Part shown: positions 34,170-45,804 of the stretch, one piece after another
How positions within the stretch are numbered: position 1 is the stretch's first letter
Layout of the letters: every line of letters begins with the position of its first letter
Notes under the pieces: model-generated
What the model was told of the DNA's origin: nothing
What the model saw: the letters and a program-made list of their open reading frames with translations, nothing else
The model's database searches: none
Program-made: the position numbers and the translations under genes
Assembly (NCBI GenBank): GCA_037349315.1
Contig: JBAIAC010000014.1
Span: 26,141,001-26,205,000, forward strand
DNA: 64,000 nucleotides
Origin: Chelydra serpentina
Lineage: Eukaryota > Chordata > Testudines > Chelydridae
Reading direction: 5' to 3'

Positions 34170-37078
34170 TTAATGTCAATTTAAGATGATTCTCCAGGTG
34201 AGAGGAATAAAATGGGTAAAATCATTCCGGGGTATAAAATATATCGGAAGGACAGAACAGGTCGTGGGGGTGTGGGGAGTGGCACTATATGTGAAAGAAA
34301 ATGTAGAATCAAATGAAGTAAAAATCTTAAATGAATCCACATGTTCCATAGAATCTCTATGGATAGTAATTCCATGCTCTAATGAGGACATAACAATAGG
34401 GATCTATTATCGACCACCTGATCAGGACAGTGATGATGATGATGAAATGCTAAGGGAGATTAGAGAGGCTATCAAAATAAAGAACTCAATAATAGTGGGA
34501 GATTTCAATTATCCCAATATTGACTGGGTACATGTCACCTCAGGACGTAATGTGGAGACAAAATTCCTCGATACTTTAAATGACAGCTTCTTGGAGCAGC
34601 TGGTACAGGAACCCACAAGGGGAGAGTCAATACTTGATTTAGTACGGAGCGCAGGATCTGGTCCAAGAGATAACTATAACAGGACCGCTTGGAAATAGTG
34701 ACCATAATAATATAACATTTAACATTCCTGTGGTGCTAAGAACACATCAACAGCCCAACACAGTGGCATTTAATTTCAAAAAGGGCAACTATGCGAAAAT
34801 GAGGGGGTTAGTTAAGCAGAAATTAAAAGGTAAAGTGACTAAAGTGAAATCCCTGCAAGCTGCATGGACACTCTTCAAAGACACCATAATAGAGGCCCAA
34901 CTTAAATGTATACCCCAAATTAAAAAACAAAGTCAAAGAACTAAAAAAGAGCCACCGTGGCTTAACAACCATGTAAAAGAAGCAGTGAAAGATAAAAAGG
35001 CATCTTTTAAAAAGTGGAAGTCAAATCCTAGTGAGGTAACTAGAGAAGAGCATAAACACTGCCAAATTAAGTGTGAAAATGTAATAAGAAAAGCCAAAAT
35101 GGAGTTTGAAGAACAGCTAGCCAAAAACTCAAAAGCTAATAACAAAACATTTTTTAAATACGTCAGAAGCAGGAAGCCTGCTAAACAACGAGTGGGGCCC
35201 CTGGACAATAGAGATACAAAAGGAGCACTTACAGATGATAAAGTCATTGCGGAGAAACTAAACGAATTCTTTGCTTCGGTCTTCACGGCTGAGGACGTTT
35301 GGGAGATTCCCCAACCTGAGCTGACTTTTGTAGGTAACAAATCTGAGGAATTGTCACAGATTGAAGTGTCAGTAGAGGAGGTTTTGGAACTAATTGATAA
35401 ACTTAACTGTAACAAGTCACTGGGACCAGATGGCATTCACCCAAGAGTTCTGAAAGAACTCAAATGTGAAATTGCGGAACTATTAACTAGGGTTTGTAAC
35501 CTGTCTTTTAAATCCCAATGTACCCAATGACTGGAAGATAGCTAATGTAACGCCAATATTTAAAAAGGGCTCTAGAGGTGATCCCGGCAATTACAGACCG
35601 GTAAGTCTAACATCCGTACCGGGCAAATTAGTTGAAACAATAGTAAAGAATAAAATTGTCAGGCACATAGAAGAACATAAATTGTTGGGCAAAAGTCAAC
35701 ATGGTTTCTGTAAAGGGAAATCATGCCTTACTAATCTATTAGAGTTCCTTGAAGGGGTCAACAAACATGTGGACAAGGGTGATCCAGTAGACATAGTGTG
35801 CTTAGATTTCCAGAAAGCCTTTGACAAAGTCCCTCACCAAAGGCTCTTGCGTAAATTAAGTTGCCATGGGATAAGAGGGAAGATCCTTTCATGGATTGAG
35901 ACCTGGTTAAAAAACAGGGAACAAAGGGTAGGAATAAATGGTAAATTTTCAGAATGGAGAGGGGTAACTAGTGGTGCTCCCCAAGTGTCAGTCCTAGGAC
36001 CAATCCTATTAAACTTATTCATAAATGATTTGGAAGAAGGGGTAAACCGTGAGGTGGCAAAGTTTGCAGATGATACTAAGCTGCTCAAGATAGTTAAGAC
36101 CAAAGCAGACTGTGAAGAACTACAAAAAGATCTCACAAAACTAAATGATTGGGCAATAAAATGGCAAATGAAATTTAATGTGGATAAATGTAAAGTAATG
36201 CACATTGGAAAAAATAACCCCAACTATACATACAATATGATGGGGGCTAATTTAGCTACAACTAATCAGGAAAAAGATCTTGCAGTCATCGTGGATAGTT
36301 CTCTAAAGATGTCCACTCAGTGTGCAGCAGCAGTCAAAAAAGCAAACGGGATGTTAAGAATCATTAAAAAAGGGATAGAGAATAAGACGGAGAACATCTT
36401 ACTGCCCCTATACAAATCCATAGTGCGCCCACATCTTGAATACTGCGTACAATTGTGGTCTCCTCATCTCAAAAAGGATATACTGGCATTAGAAAAGGTT
36501 CAGAGAAGGGCAACTAAAATGATTAGGGGTCTGGAACGGGTCCCATATGAGGAGAGATTAAAGAGGCTAGGACTTTTTAGCTTGGAAAAGAGGAGACTAA
36601 GAGGGGATATGATAGAGGTATATAAAATTATGAGTGGTGTGGAGGAAGTGAATAAGGAAAAGTTATTTACTTGTTCTCATAATAAAAGAACTAGGGGCCA
36701 CCCAATGAAATTAGTGGGCAGCAGGTTTAAAACAAATAAAAGGAAGTTCTTCTTCACACAGCGCACAGTCAACCTGTGGAACTCCTTGCCTGAGGCGGCT
36801 GTGAAGGCGAGGACTATAACAGGGTTTAAAAGAGAACTGGATAAATTCATGGAGGTTAAGTCCATTAATGGCTATTAGCCAGAATGGGTAAGAAATGGTG
36901 TCCTTAGCCTCTGTTTGTCAGAGGGGGGTGATGGATGGCAGGAGAGAGATCACTTGATCATTACCTGTTAGGTCCACTCACTCCGGGTCACCTGGCATTA
37001 GCCACTGTCGGTGGACAGGATACTGGGCTGGATGGACCTTTGGTCTGACCATCAGTAGCCTTTCTTATGTTCTTATGG
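34170..37078 (+). mobile_element. CR1 LINE, 5'-truncated, with frameshifted ORF2
   Basis: Three long + frames cover one ORF2. 34186-34698 is the endonuclease part ('GVALYVKENVESNEVK', 'GIYYRPP', 'VGDFNYPNIDW'). 34730-35530 is the RT N-terminal part ('PPWLNNHVKEAVKDKK', 'GPDGIHPRVLKEL'). 35682-36878 is the RT catalytic and C-terminal part ('[16 protein letters not shown]', 'FADDTKLL' at 36063-36086, '[18 protein letters not shown]', '[13 protein letters not shown]'). The three frames are in different phases, so at least two frameshifts inactivate it. After the stop a CR1 3' UTR runs to the tail 'ttcttatgttcttatg'. The long open stretches mean this is a fairly young copy compared with the other CR1 tails in the window. 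The 5' boundary is uncertain. Confidence 0.93.
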
Positions 37079-37199
37079 GTGCCCTAAAAATACTGAGCAA
37101 GAGATTAGTTATGATACTGAGGAAATAGTTTCCATTTATATGCCTTCCATCTAAGAGCTCAGTGTAGCTTCAGAATGCTCCAGGAAGAATAAGTATTCT
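37079..37199. other. MTUS1: MTUS1 intron between CR1 and a MIR-like fragment
   Basis: Short non-coding spacer; nothing recognised. Confidence 0.4.
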
Positions 37200-37325
37200 A
37201 CAGCTGGAAAACTGAATTACAGATTAAGTGATTTCAGTTTCTAGTACAAATCTGTGGCAGAGCTGGGAATAAAACACAGGTCTCATGACTCCATCTTGTG
37301 CTTTGAACCAAATACCATATTCCCC
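37200..37325 (+). mobile_element. MIR-like SINE fragment
   Basis: Contains a diverged version of the core/3' part of MIR: 'gaaaactgaattacagatta', 'aagtgatttc', 'gtggcagagctgggaataaa', 'acacaggtctcatgactcca', 'tgctttgaacc'. The order and spacing match the CORE-SINE consensus as I remember it. Old and truncated. Confidence 0.55.
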
Positions 37326-39020
37326 CTTTGGAAGAAGTATGTTTTCCAACAGTTTAATATTTTTTTAGCCACAAAGTGAAGTGGCTGAATTAATTAACCA
37401 CATTCCAGAGTGTAGGAACTAATCCAGGAAATATTTTCAGATGTAATTATTCAGTTTTTTTGTAACATTTATCATTCTGCTCTTAAATTTGTAAATTAGA
37501 GGAAGGAACTCTTTTTCCACCTTACATGTGATACCTAGTTTTTATGGTTTCTTCTTGGAATTAGCTACTTAATGGTCTCAGGCCACTGCTACTTGGAGAT
37601 TTCCTCCCCAAATTAATTTTTCTAAAACTACAGTTTGGTGTTCGTTAGTCACTCTTATGAATGTTTTCCAAGAGAACACTGATCTCTAGGGAACCAAAGA
37701 ACATGGGTCACCTCTGAACAGGACTTGTACTTGATGTTTCCAGAGCTGGGAACTCAGTACCATTGAACTGGCTATGTTTGTATGTTAATTCTCAAAATGA
37801 CTTTTGTTATAAATCAGCTGCATTCTCAAGACCATTGTCTGAGCTTTGAAAACAAACAAAGGGGTATGGAGATATTTGCAGATGTTTAAGTTCAGGATGT
37901 GCTGTTCAAACAGGGTTTCTGGAAGTCTTTCTCACACTCTCAGCTTCCAGATTTCTGGAGTGGAAGTTCATGGAAAGAGTGAATAGGCCTCTTTCCTTTT
38001 GCTTCTTAAGATGAACCCAGCAATATCCCCCCTCAGTGCCTGGCAGGCACTCCATCCTCGGTACATAGAGATGTGTAACAGGTGGCTAACTGAACAAATA
38101 CAGATTCTTACTAACATGAAAATATTGCAGATTCAGCTTGTATTGTTTCTATACTACCTGATTCTGGAAGTTATGTAGTATTCTTACATTGCCAAGAGTC
38201 TAATGTAGACTGTGGAAGAGGAATCATTGTGTATGTAAAAAAAAATCATTTACTAGATCAATTAGCGCAAGTCATTCTGTAAAGTAAAAATTATTCTTGG
38301 CACTATTCAAAATTTGGTAGAGGTTGCTTTGTTGCTTTAAATTTTCTCAATTTGGGAGCTATTTAGCTTTATTTGTTTTAATCTACACCAATCACAATTT
38401 GTACCAGATAGTGGTTTCTGGTGTCATGGAAACTCCCACAAAAGATCCAAACATTCAAGAATAGATTCTAAATGTTTCTGTGCTTGCTTAAGTACTTCAT
38501 TACCTTACTGCAATAACTTGCAAACCAGAAAATCACACAAACCTGGCTCTTTACCAGGTCTCAGATGTAAAACTAGAGTGATGTAGTGATGTCTTACTCA
38601 GATCAGTTACTCTTACAAAATGTACACTTAACATGTCAAAATAGGCAGTAAAACAGCACTTGGTAAAGTGTTTCTTTTCTGGTACACCTGTTATGTCACT
38701 CCATCTAATTTGCAAAATTCAGTAATCTGCAATGAATCTTAATGATCAGGGTGACTTAATGAGGTCCTGCTACACATTTGTAACTTGCATATACAAGTGG
38801 AAAATATATGAGCATTTATAACTGTTCTTTTGTGTAGTTCAATAGTAAACTAATCAATTACTTTACTTTACCTACACTTAATTTTTAGTATTAAACAGGC
38901 CAGCATTGCCTATGAACAAAATTCAGTGAATTGTTAATCTTTTGGCTTGAAACTTTATGGACATAATCTTACAGCACCATCTGGTGTTGAGAAGTGTATT
39001 CATTTATGCCGAGATGCATA
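37326..39020. other. MTUS1: MTUS1 intron, non-coding
   Basis: AT-rich intron with no exon or repeat recognised up to the Tigger-like element. Confidence 0.45.
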
Positions 39021-39022
39021 TA

Positions 39023-39645
39023 CAGTAACTCCTCACTTAAAGTCATCCTGGTTAATGTTGTTTCGTTCTTACATTGCTGATCAATTAGGGAACATGATCG
39101 TTTAAAGTTGTGAAATGCTCCCTTCTAATGTCGTTTGCAGGCTTTCAATTGCTGGCAGTTCAGCTGTCCCTTCCCCCACTGCCATGTGCTGCTCTCCGAG
39201 ACTCCTGCCTGCTTACTGTGGGGGGGGGGGGGGGGAGGAGGGGAAGAAGACGGGGGGTAGTGTCCCCCTGCTCCTGCACCTTGCTTACCCCATCTTCCAT
39301 AGAGCAGGGGGGACACAGAAGGGAGGGAGCTGCTGCCTTAGGCAGAAGCTGCAGCTGCCGGGCTTGCTCATCTAATTAACAAGGCAGTGTACTTCTGACC
39401 CCACTCTTGATACTTAAAGGAGAAATGCACATCTCTGTCTCTAAAACGAACACAGGTGTGTGTCTGTCTGCCCTCCCTCCTTTCCTGCTAGCTTGTAGAG
39501 TGTGAGAGTTAACCCGGGTGAGGGCTCAGCCAACTGCTAGTTCTTTTAGCAGTAAGGCATTCCCTGGGAAATTCCCACCCTCTGACTCCTCCACCTCAAC
39601 CAAGCTTCACAATCATCATCACTGTGTACCAGTATTACATTGTTT

Positions 39646-39687
<42 letters not shown>

Positions 39688-39830
39688 TTTTGTCTGAAAA
39701 AAAAATTCCCTGGAACCTAACCCCCTCATTTCCATTAATTCTTATGGGGAAATTGGATTTGTTTAACATCATTTTGTTTAAAGTCGCATTTTTCAGGAAC
39801 ATAACTACAACATTAAGTGAGGAGTTACTG
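39023..39830. mobile_element. Tigger/pogo-like MITE, copy 2
   Basis: An 808-bp element with ends TA-CAGTAACTCCTCACTTAA and TTAAGTGAGGAGTTACTG-TA, 18 matching inverted bases and a TA target duplication (39021-39022, 39831-39832). The subterminal 'aaagtcgcatttttcaggaa' parallels copy 1 ('ctgaaaaatgtgactttaag'). Inside are a G run (39221-39235) and a (TG)n microsatellite (about 39650-39684). It has no transposase. Confidence 0.85.
39650..39684. repeat. (TG)n microsatellite
   Basis: About 17 uninterrupted TG units inside the Tigger-like element. The Cys/Val-alternating ORF across it is an artefact. Confidence 0.95.
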
Positions 39831-39832
39831 TA

Positions 39833-40870
39833 TATTCATGAAGTTTCTTCCTTCCTAAATCTCCATGTAGTGTCCTACTTTGTAAAATAGCCTAAAGCTT
39901 TTATGATCTTCATACAAATCTTATGTCTTTACGAAGATGTCACTTAATCCCTCATGCCCAAGAGTGAGAGGGGCACTATTGACATACCTATGTGAAAATT
40001 AATACGGAATAAGCTGGAGTAACTTAAATACCTGGTTTAATCATATAGCACCTAAACTATCTTGTGGGTCTCATACATGGTATTGATCTGAATTATGTGG
40101 TCATGGCAAGTGGATAGGGAGAAAGGGGGAAGTCCTTTTTTTCTTGGTGAAACTGATGTGCTATATTTTAACATTGCATGTTCTGCCTAAAACAAAACTA
40201 TTTATCTAATCTTGCAGACCCAGAAGTCTTTTGAGCTATCGATTGAAAAGTAGTAGAACTTGCTGCTCTTGTTCATTGCTTGTGCTCGTTCTACTCACAT
40301 ATGGCTCAATTTACTTTCCAAAAGAAATTGCATATTGGTGCTATTTGTACCTCATCTGAAAATCAGCATACATTAGGCTTCAGGCATCAGCATGGAAATA
40401 TTTTCTGATCCCTTATGCTTTCAAAAACAGGAAAGAATCTGAGTGCCTTTTGAGCTAGAGGTAGTATTTGGAATTGCCAGTACAGAGAACGGTAACATGT
40501 TTTGTCTTTGCAAGATGGATTTTGACTTTTCCAAGTCAGGCACTTGCACAGAAGCACTGCTTTGTGGAATCTGGGCAGATCCTATTTTGATCATTCTATC
40601 CACAGTGCACAGATAAAACTGGATACTTTTGAATTTTCATAAAGTCCACATTGTATTAAAGCTGTCTTTGCAGGGTAAGTCAAATCTTGGACTTTAACCT
40701 TTAAGATGTTGTTTTACTGCACTCCTTTAAATGATATATGTGGCATAAAATTCTTTTTATTTATATATAATAAAAATATGCCATTCTTATTTGGACCAGA
40801 CTTTATCCTTATTTGTAGCAGCAGTAAGCATCCCTTTAAAGTTCTATCTTTTTCTCCCTTAAATTAACAG
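39833..40870 (+). other. MTUS1: End of the 18-kb MTUS1 intron
   Basis: Non-coding, ending in a strong pyrimidine tract and the acceptor 'tttttctcccttaaattaacag' region at 40848-40870. No other feature seen. Confidence 0.75.
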
Positions 40871-41038
40871 GAGTGGAAACTTCTTCCAGAGGGAAGCCTG
40901 CCTCTGTGAAAACATCTCTAGCATCTTGGGCCAGTTCTGGCAAATCACTAACTAAATCAAAAGTGCCCATTCGGAGAACTCCTAGCATCTCTTCAATCAG
41001 TAGTACCCAGAGTGAGCAAAGTACTTGCAGTAATAATT
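40871..41038 (+). CDS. MTUS1: MTUS1 coding exon (VETSSRGKPASVKT...)
   Basis: A 168-base exon, phase 1 at both ends, with acceptor 'aattaacag' and donor GTAAGT at 41039. It encodes 'GKPASVKTSLASWASSG' and 'KVPIRRTPSISSISSTQSEQ', aligning with the human 'GKPTSLKTAQSSWVNLP' and 'SPALRRTGSTPSIASTHSEL' segment. It is basic and Ser-rich, typical of a microtubule-binding linker. Human MTUS1 as I recall begins this segment at GKPTS. A second AG at 40890-40891 would give exactly that shorter start in frame (exon from 40892, minus seven residues). Symmetric phase makes the exon skippable. Reading past the donor into 41157 is intron, not protein. Confidence 0.93.
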
Positions 41039-41917
41039 GTAAGTATCTTTGTCCGAGTTCTCTGCTGTTAACAGTTGTTCTCCAGGGCCAAATCCTTCAG
41101 TCTTTAGCTGGGAAAAATGTATTTGAATGGGATTATTGCTTAGCTAAGGATTACTAGTTTTGGCCCTTAGGAATTTTGCCTCTTTCATTTTAAGAGGCAC
41201 ATCCTGTAGTCTTCTCAGTTGAAGGGTCTTGAGACTAGGTGCCTTACACAGCAAAAGTGAACTTCTTTTAAAAAAAAACCCCAAAAAACCCCAACCCAAC
41301 TTTCTACATTCTCTTGGTGCATTCCAAAACTTCCTGGCATTACTGAGCATGATGCTTTCCTTGAAAGGGCTTTTTGTACATGGTGTAATAAGTTCAGAAA
41401 GCTTGAGCATTGTGAATTGGATGCCTGTGGTAACACTGAGAACAGTGCAACACAGCCCCTTTGAACCAATTTTTGGATGAACTATAATTCATATGTTATC
41501 CTGGTGTGTTCTTAATGAAATGTACTATATAGATGAGACTTTAACATTTAATTGCTTTCTTGCTTGAAAGTTCTGAAATATACAGTTTCAAATTACTAAA
41601 AGAAAGTAAACATAATCAGTACATTTGGGTGTACAATTTACATGTAAAAACAATGAATTCCTGATAAAATGATGAGTCTAAATTACATATTGTTTATGGC
41701 CTTAAACAGTGGATAAACTAATGAGAACTCTTGTACATCAGTTGCAGGAATGTTACGGAATGAAAAACATGCAAAAAGCAACATACTTTCCCCATCAATG
41801 CGTTAATTTGATTCTAACATTAAAACTATTTAATAGTAAAATGATATTTGAATTTAAATTTACTTTGTCCTATTCTGTCTTTGGGGCTGGGGAAGGAAGT
41901 CCCTTTAAGCTAAATTA

Positions 41918-41953
<36 letters not shown>

Positions 41954-44248
41954 CCTAAATTAAAGATGATTCATAGTACACATTTCTTTATCACTGAGTT
42001 GTCCTGTTTGTTCCTGCTATTTTTCTTTCCCCCTGAAAATAAAAACTTACCATGGGCTGAAAGGAATATGTATTTTTTGGTATTAAAATTTGCAACACAT
42101 TTCTTCTATAATCAGATTGGTTCTGTTGCCCTGACAGCCATGTTGACTTTTGCTGTTCAATTTTTAGTACCATGACTGAAATTCCTAAGGAGGTTGTAAA
42201 CGCTTTGTGTTCTCTCTCTCGTAACAAAGAAAGGTTCATCGCTTCATAACAAAGAGATGTATTCCTTTCAGATTAAGCATCCAAACCGATGACTCTTTCT
42301 TAGTGTGATTTGCTAGCTGGTTTAATCTGTTTTTGTCCTCTGCCTTGAAGCTTACAATTCTTTCCACTCTAATTCACTAAAGAGCAAGCATGAGGAATAG
42401 GAGAGGGTGAACATGGCTGCAGTCTTTCTGGCTTTAAGCTTGCTTTGATTCTTTTTAAATGACTATACCAGGAGGACTCCGCAGTTGTACAGAAACTGAT
42501 TTTTCTCCTCATATTTTCATCAATTCTACATTAGCACCACCGACTGATTCAGGAAGCCACTATGATATTACCTTATTGACTTTGCTGGTAGTGGGATCTT
42601 ACAGCTTTTTTATTATTCCTTTGTTAGCCACGTTTACTGGGAAAAGAAGTAGGTCATTAGCCTTTTTTAAATAAAAGCATGTTTGGTTTCTTGTTAAAGT
42701 TGGTAAAATGTATCAAATTAAATGCTTTAATTTGCTGGTTTCCAAGGACAATGCTTTTCTTAATTTAAATAAATGTACAGAATGTTCAAATTAAATATTG
42801 ACTTCAGTGTTTTTGTGATTGTAATCATATCTGGATTACATGTGATTAATATTTTCTGTGCAGTGCAATTTTTTGCTGACTTTTTAAATCATCTTGTAGA
42901 GAGAATCAGTACAATTTTTACTTTTTTCTAGAGGTATACAGAGTATTTCTTCTTGTCCTCATGTGATAGTAAGCTCATTAGACAATGACATCAAAATAAA
43001 ATCATAATTTGCAAATTTTAAAATTCTTCACTATCCGATTACTGGGACATTCAAAGGTCAAGATGGAATACTACTTCAGTAAACATAGTGTAATGTAGAA
43101 CCTTGGATAATATAGTCCTGTTTAACATTAAACTGACAAATTGTTTAGCTTGATATTTAAGATGATTAGTTGATATTTTTCTGTAAAAATAACTTCATGA
43201 AATATAACCTTCCTGTTGCTGCCTGCTCAGTCCTTTGTTGTGATTCTCTTAGAGGGTTAAGTTTCCTATGAGAGTAACATGCTGCCTTTGAATCTAATTA
43301 GTACTTCAGTTTTATGACTCCCTTCTATCTTCTAAGGAAACTCTTCGTGAAATTTTGGCATAACGTAATTGTATATAATAAAAAAGAAAAGCATAATTTG
43401 CATGTGAGTTCATTATTTGCGCTATTAAATGTGGTTGAGGATTGAAAAATTAGAATTGCAGCACCCTGACCTTTATTTAGGAATTGTGTAGTGTGGACAT
43501 GGTAAATTGTATTACGATGTAAATAAAGATTGAGAACACAAGTGTGTAAATCATAAGGCTTGCAAGTATGAATTCCAAGTACTATTTTTTCCTTGTATAG
43601 GAGTAATTGCTTGCAAAGGAAATAAAGAAAGATGTTGTATTTCAGCAGTAAGATGCTGATCTCAGCAATTCACCTTGAGCCATAGGAATATAAACCAGTC
43701 TGCTTTCACCTTGGCTTGACTTGCACGATGCTGTTCAGTAACTTGGTGGGGTTATTTTACATCTCGTATTACTGTATATAGAACAATTTGGAGGTGTCTC
43801 ACTGATGGAAGTTTGATATAACAGCAAAATTATTTTTGAGTAATACTTTGATATACTATGAAATTCTCAGGAGTATAATCAGACAACTATAACTTGTTAG
43901 TCTGAACAATGGGCTCAAATGTCTAAAGTGCATATGCATTTTCTGCACATGCCAGACTTGTACTGTGTGAACAAACCAAAGCTGTAAAACTTGGGCTTTG
44001 AAATTCATACAATGAGATTAGTCTTGGTGAATATCAGACAAAGCTTTGTGCCAATTTATCCATGTAGACAATATGGAAATACAGAACCCTGTATTCAGCT
44101 ATTTGTGATTATTATAAAATGTTACTAATTAAAGCTATAGGAAATAGGACCATCAGTCACTTACACATGAGGTGTAGTTTTTATAAAACATCTTGCTAAA
44201 ATATGATCGGCTAATTCTCAAACTTTCTATACATGATTTTTGCAATAG
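41039..44248 (+). other. MTUS1: MTUS1 intron with an A29 run
   Basis: Donor GTAAGT at 41039 and acceptor 'tttttgcaatag' ending at 44248. AT-rich throughout. A run of 29 A (about 41922-41950) is present; it may be the tail of an old retroelement, but no body was recognised before it. Confidence 0.8.
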
Positions 44249-44383
44249 CTACAAGTGCCACAATCATCATCAAGAATGGAGACTGGCCTTCAAAAGCTAC
44301 CTGTCAAAATGGCATTTCTGGATCCATCTCTTTGAAGCCAGTGCCCAGACCTAGAGTGTACTCCTTAAAATCCACTCCAAAAG
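44249..44383 (+). CDS. MTUS1: MTUS1 coding exon (STSATIIIKNGDW...)
   Basis: A 135-base symmetric phase-1 exon, with acceptor 'tgcaatag' and donor GTATCT. It encodes 'TIIIKNGDWPSKATCQNGIS' and 'SLKPVPRPRVYSLKSTPKG'. This aligns with the human segment 'NAAVIKYEEKPPKPAFQNGS' and 'FYLKPLVSRAHVHLMKTPPK' in order and spacing. Basic and proline-containing, with no coiled coil. Confidence 0.9.
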
Positions 44384-45121
44384 GTATCTGACTTTTTTTG
44401 TACATAATGAAGCTAAAGTAATTCTTTACTGTTTCCTAAAGCAATGTAAGCTAGTAATGTAAAACAGTGACTTGCCAGCTGTGGTCCAAGAAACACTTGT
44501 TGGTAGTTTTGTGGAAAACTGGCTGATGACATGATGGTGTCTTATTTCCAGCTGTTCATGTTGCATTTAGATCGTCAAGAGATTACTTTTGCTGTAGTTG
44601 CCAGAGGATTGCTATGCTGCTGCTAATGGGAGATAAGTGGTCCACTAGATACTCTATATAAATATTTGTGCTCCAGAGTGACCTTAAAAGACTACTTCCA
44701 TTTCCAACAGATATTGAAAAATAATAACTCTCAGCACCTTCATCAGACTCTAACAGAAAATGTGATCTGACCTCATACTCAATTATACCAAACAGTTGCC
44801 ACATCTGACTGTAACAAAACCCATACATTCAATATTATTCTGCCTTAATGTTTCTGAGAGTTTGCAATTCATTTTTTATTTTTTTTTTGCATTAAGCTTA
44901 AGTTTCAAGTATTACTGTTTGGTATCTGTTGGAGATGGTGGTGGAAAAGGGCACTTGCCAATGGTTAAGTAAATCAAAATAGAAGGGAGGAGATGGTCTA
45001 TCTGCGAGGCTGTCTTCACCCGACTTGTTACCCGGTAACAGAGCACAACATGAAAGAACGGGAGTAAGGCAAGAAATGTGTATAAAAGGAGTTCCTGTCC
45101 TCAAGTGGGCAAAGAGAACAA
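44384..45121. other. MTUS1: MTUS1 intron, non-coding
   Basis: No exon or repeat recognised in this part of intron 44384-48635. Confidence 0.5.
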
Positions 45122-45354
45122 GAGTATGTCTACAAAGCAGAGAGAGACCTGTGGCTGGATCGGCGCTCACGGGGCTGTTTGCATTGTTGTGTCGACTTCT
45201 AGGCTCTGGAATTCTCTGGCTGGGAGGGTCCCAGAGCCTGGGTTCCAGACTGAGCCTAGAAGTCTACACAGCAATGAAACAGCCCCGCAGTGCGAGCCTG
45301 AGTCAACTGGTACAGTCCAGATGTGGGTTTTTTTTTTGCTGTGTGGACATACTC
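45122..45354. mobile_element. Fold-back MITE
   Basis: Ends 'gagtatgtctacaaagc' and 'gctgtgtggacatactc' are inverted repeats. Inner arms 'ttctaggctctggaattctc' / 'cagagcctgggttccagact' and 'acggggctgttt' / 'aaacagccccg' also pair, so most of the 230 bp can fold. Related in style to the 'gtctacac' elements at 47466, 49141 and 54253. Confidence 0.6.
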
Positions 45355-45444
45355 CAAGTATGACCTCAAGAGACCATAGCCAGTCAATACACTGTTCACA
45401 TGAACACTTGATGATACAGGGCAGGTTTATATCCCTACTGCTTC

Positions 45445-45662
45445 CCAAACTAGACAAACTCAGATTGGAAATAAGGCATAAATGTTTAACAGTGAGTGAT
45501 AAATCCTTGGAACAATTTACCAAGGTGTTTTTTTTAATGAAGGTTGGATGTTTTATATAAGATCTGGTCTAGGAATTATTTTGGGGAAGTTCTAGGGCCT
45601 ATGCTATATAGGTCAGACTAGATAACCACAAAGATCACTTCTGGCTATGGAATCTATGAATT
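45445..45662 (+). mobile_element. CR1 3' end remnant
   Basis: Shows the CR1 3' landmarks in order: 'ttggaacaatttaccaaggt', 'aaggttggatg', 'ggtcagactagataaccaca', 'cacttctggctatggaatct', 'atgaa'. Confidence 0.8.
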
Positions 45663-45804
45663 CCCATCCCTACTCATAAACATGCTGCTTTTAAGACTTG
45701 ACCAGGATGAAGAATAAGTATGAATGTAAAATAGGGAAGGAAACCTTGACTTCCCATTGTAGAACTTTTTTTAAAATGCTCCTGCCCAAATTTAATTTTA
45801 GATG

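Noticed and set aside
34933..36865. Minus-strand ORFs of 62-167 codons
   Set aside because: Antisense to the CR1 ORF2.
40873..41157. 94-codon ORF as a separate small gene
   Set aside because: Its first part is the MTUS1 exon; after 41038 it reads through the GTAAGT donor into intron.
41922..41950. A29 run as a retrogene poly(A) tail
   Set aside because: No processed coding sequence or target duplication found upstream; kept only as a homopolymer within the intron.
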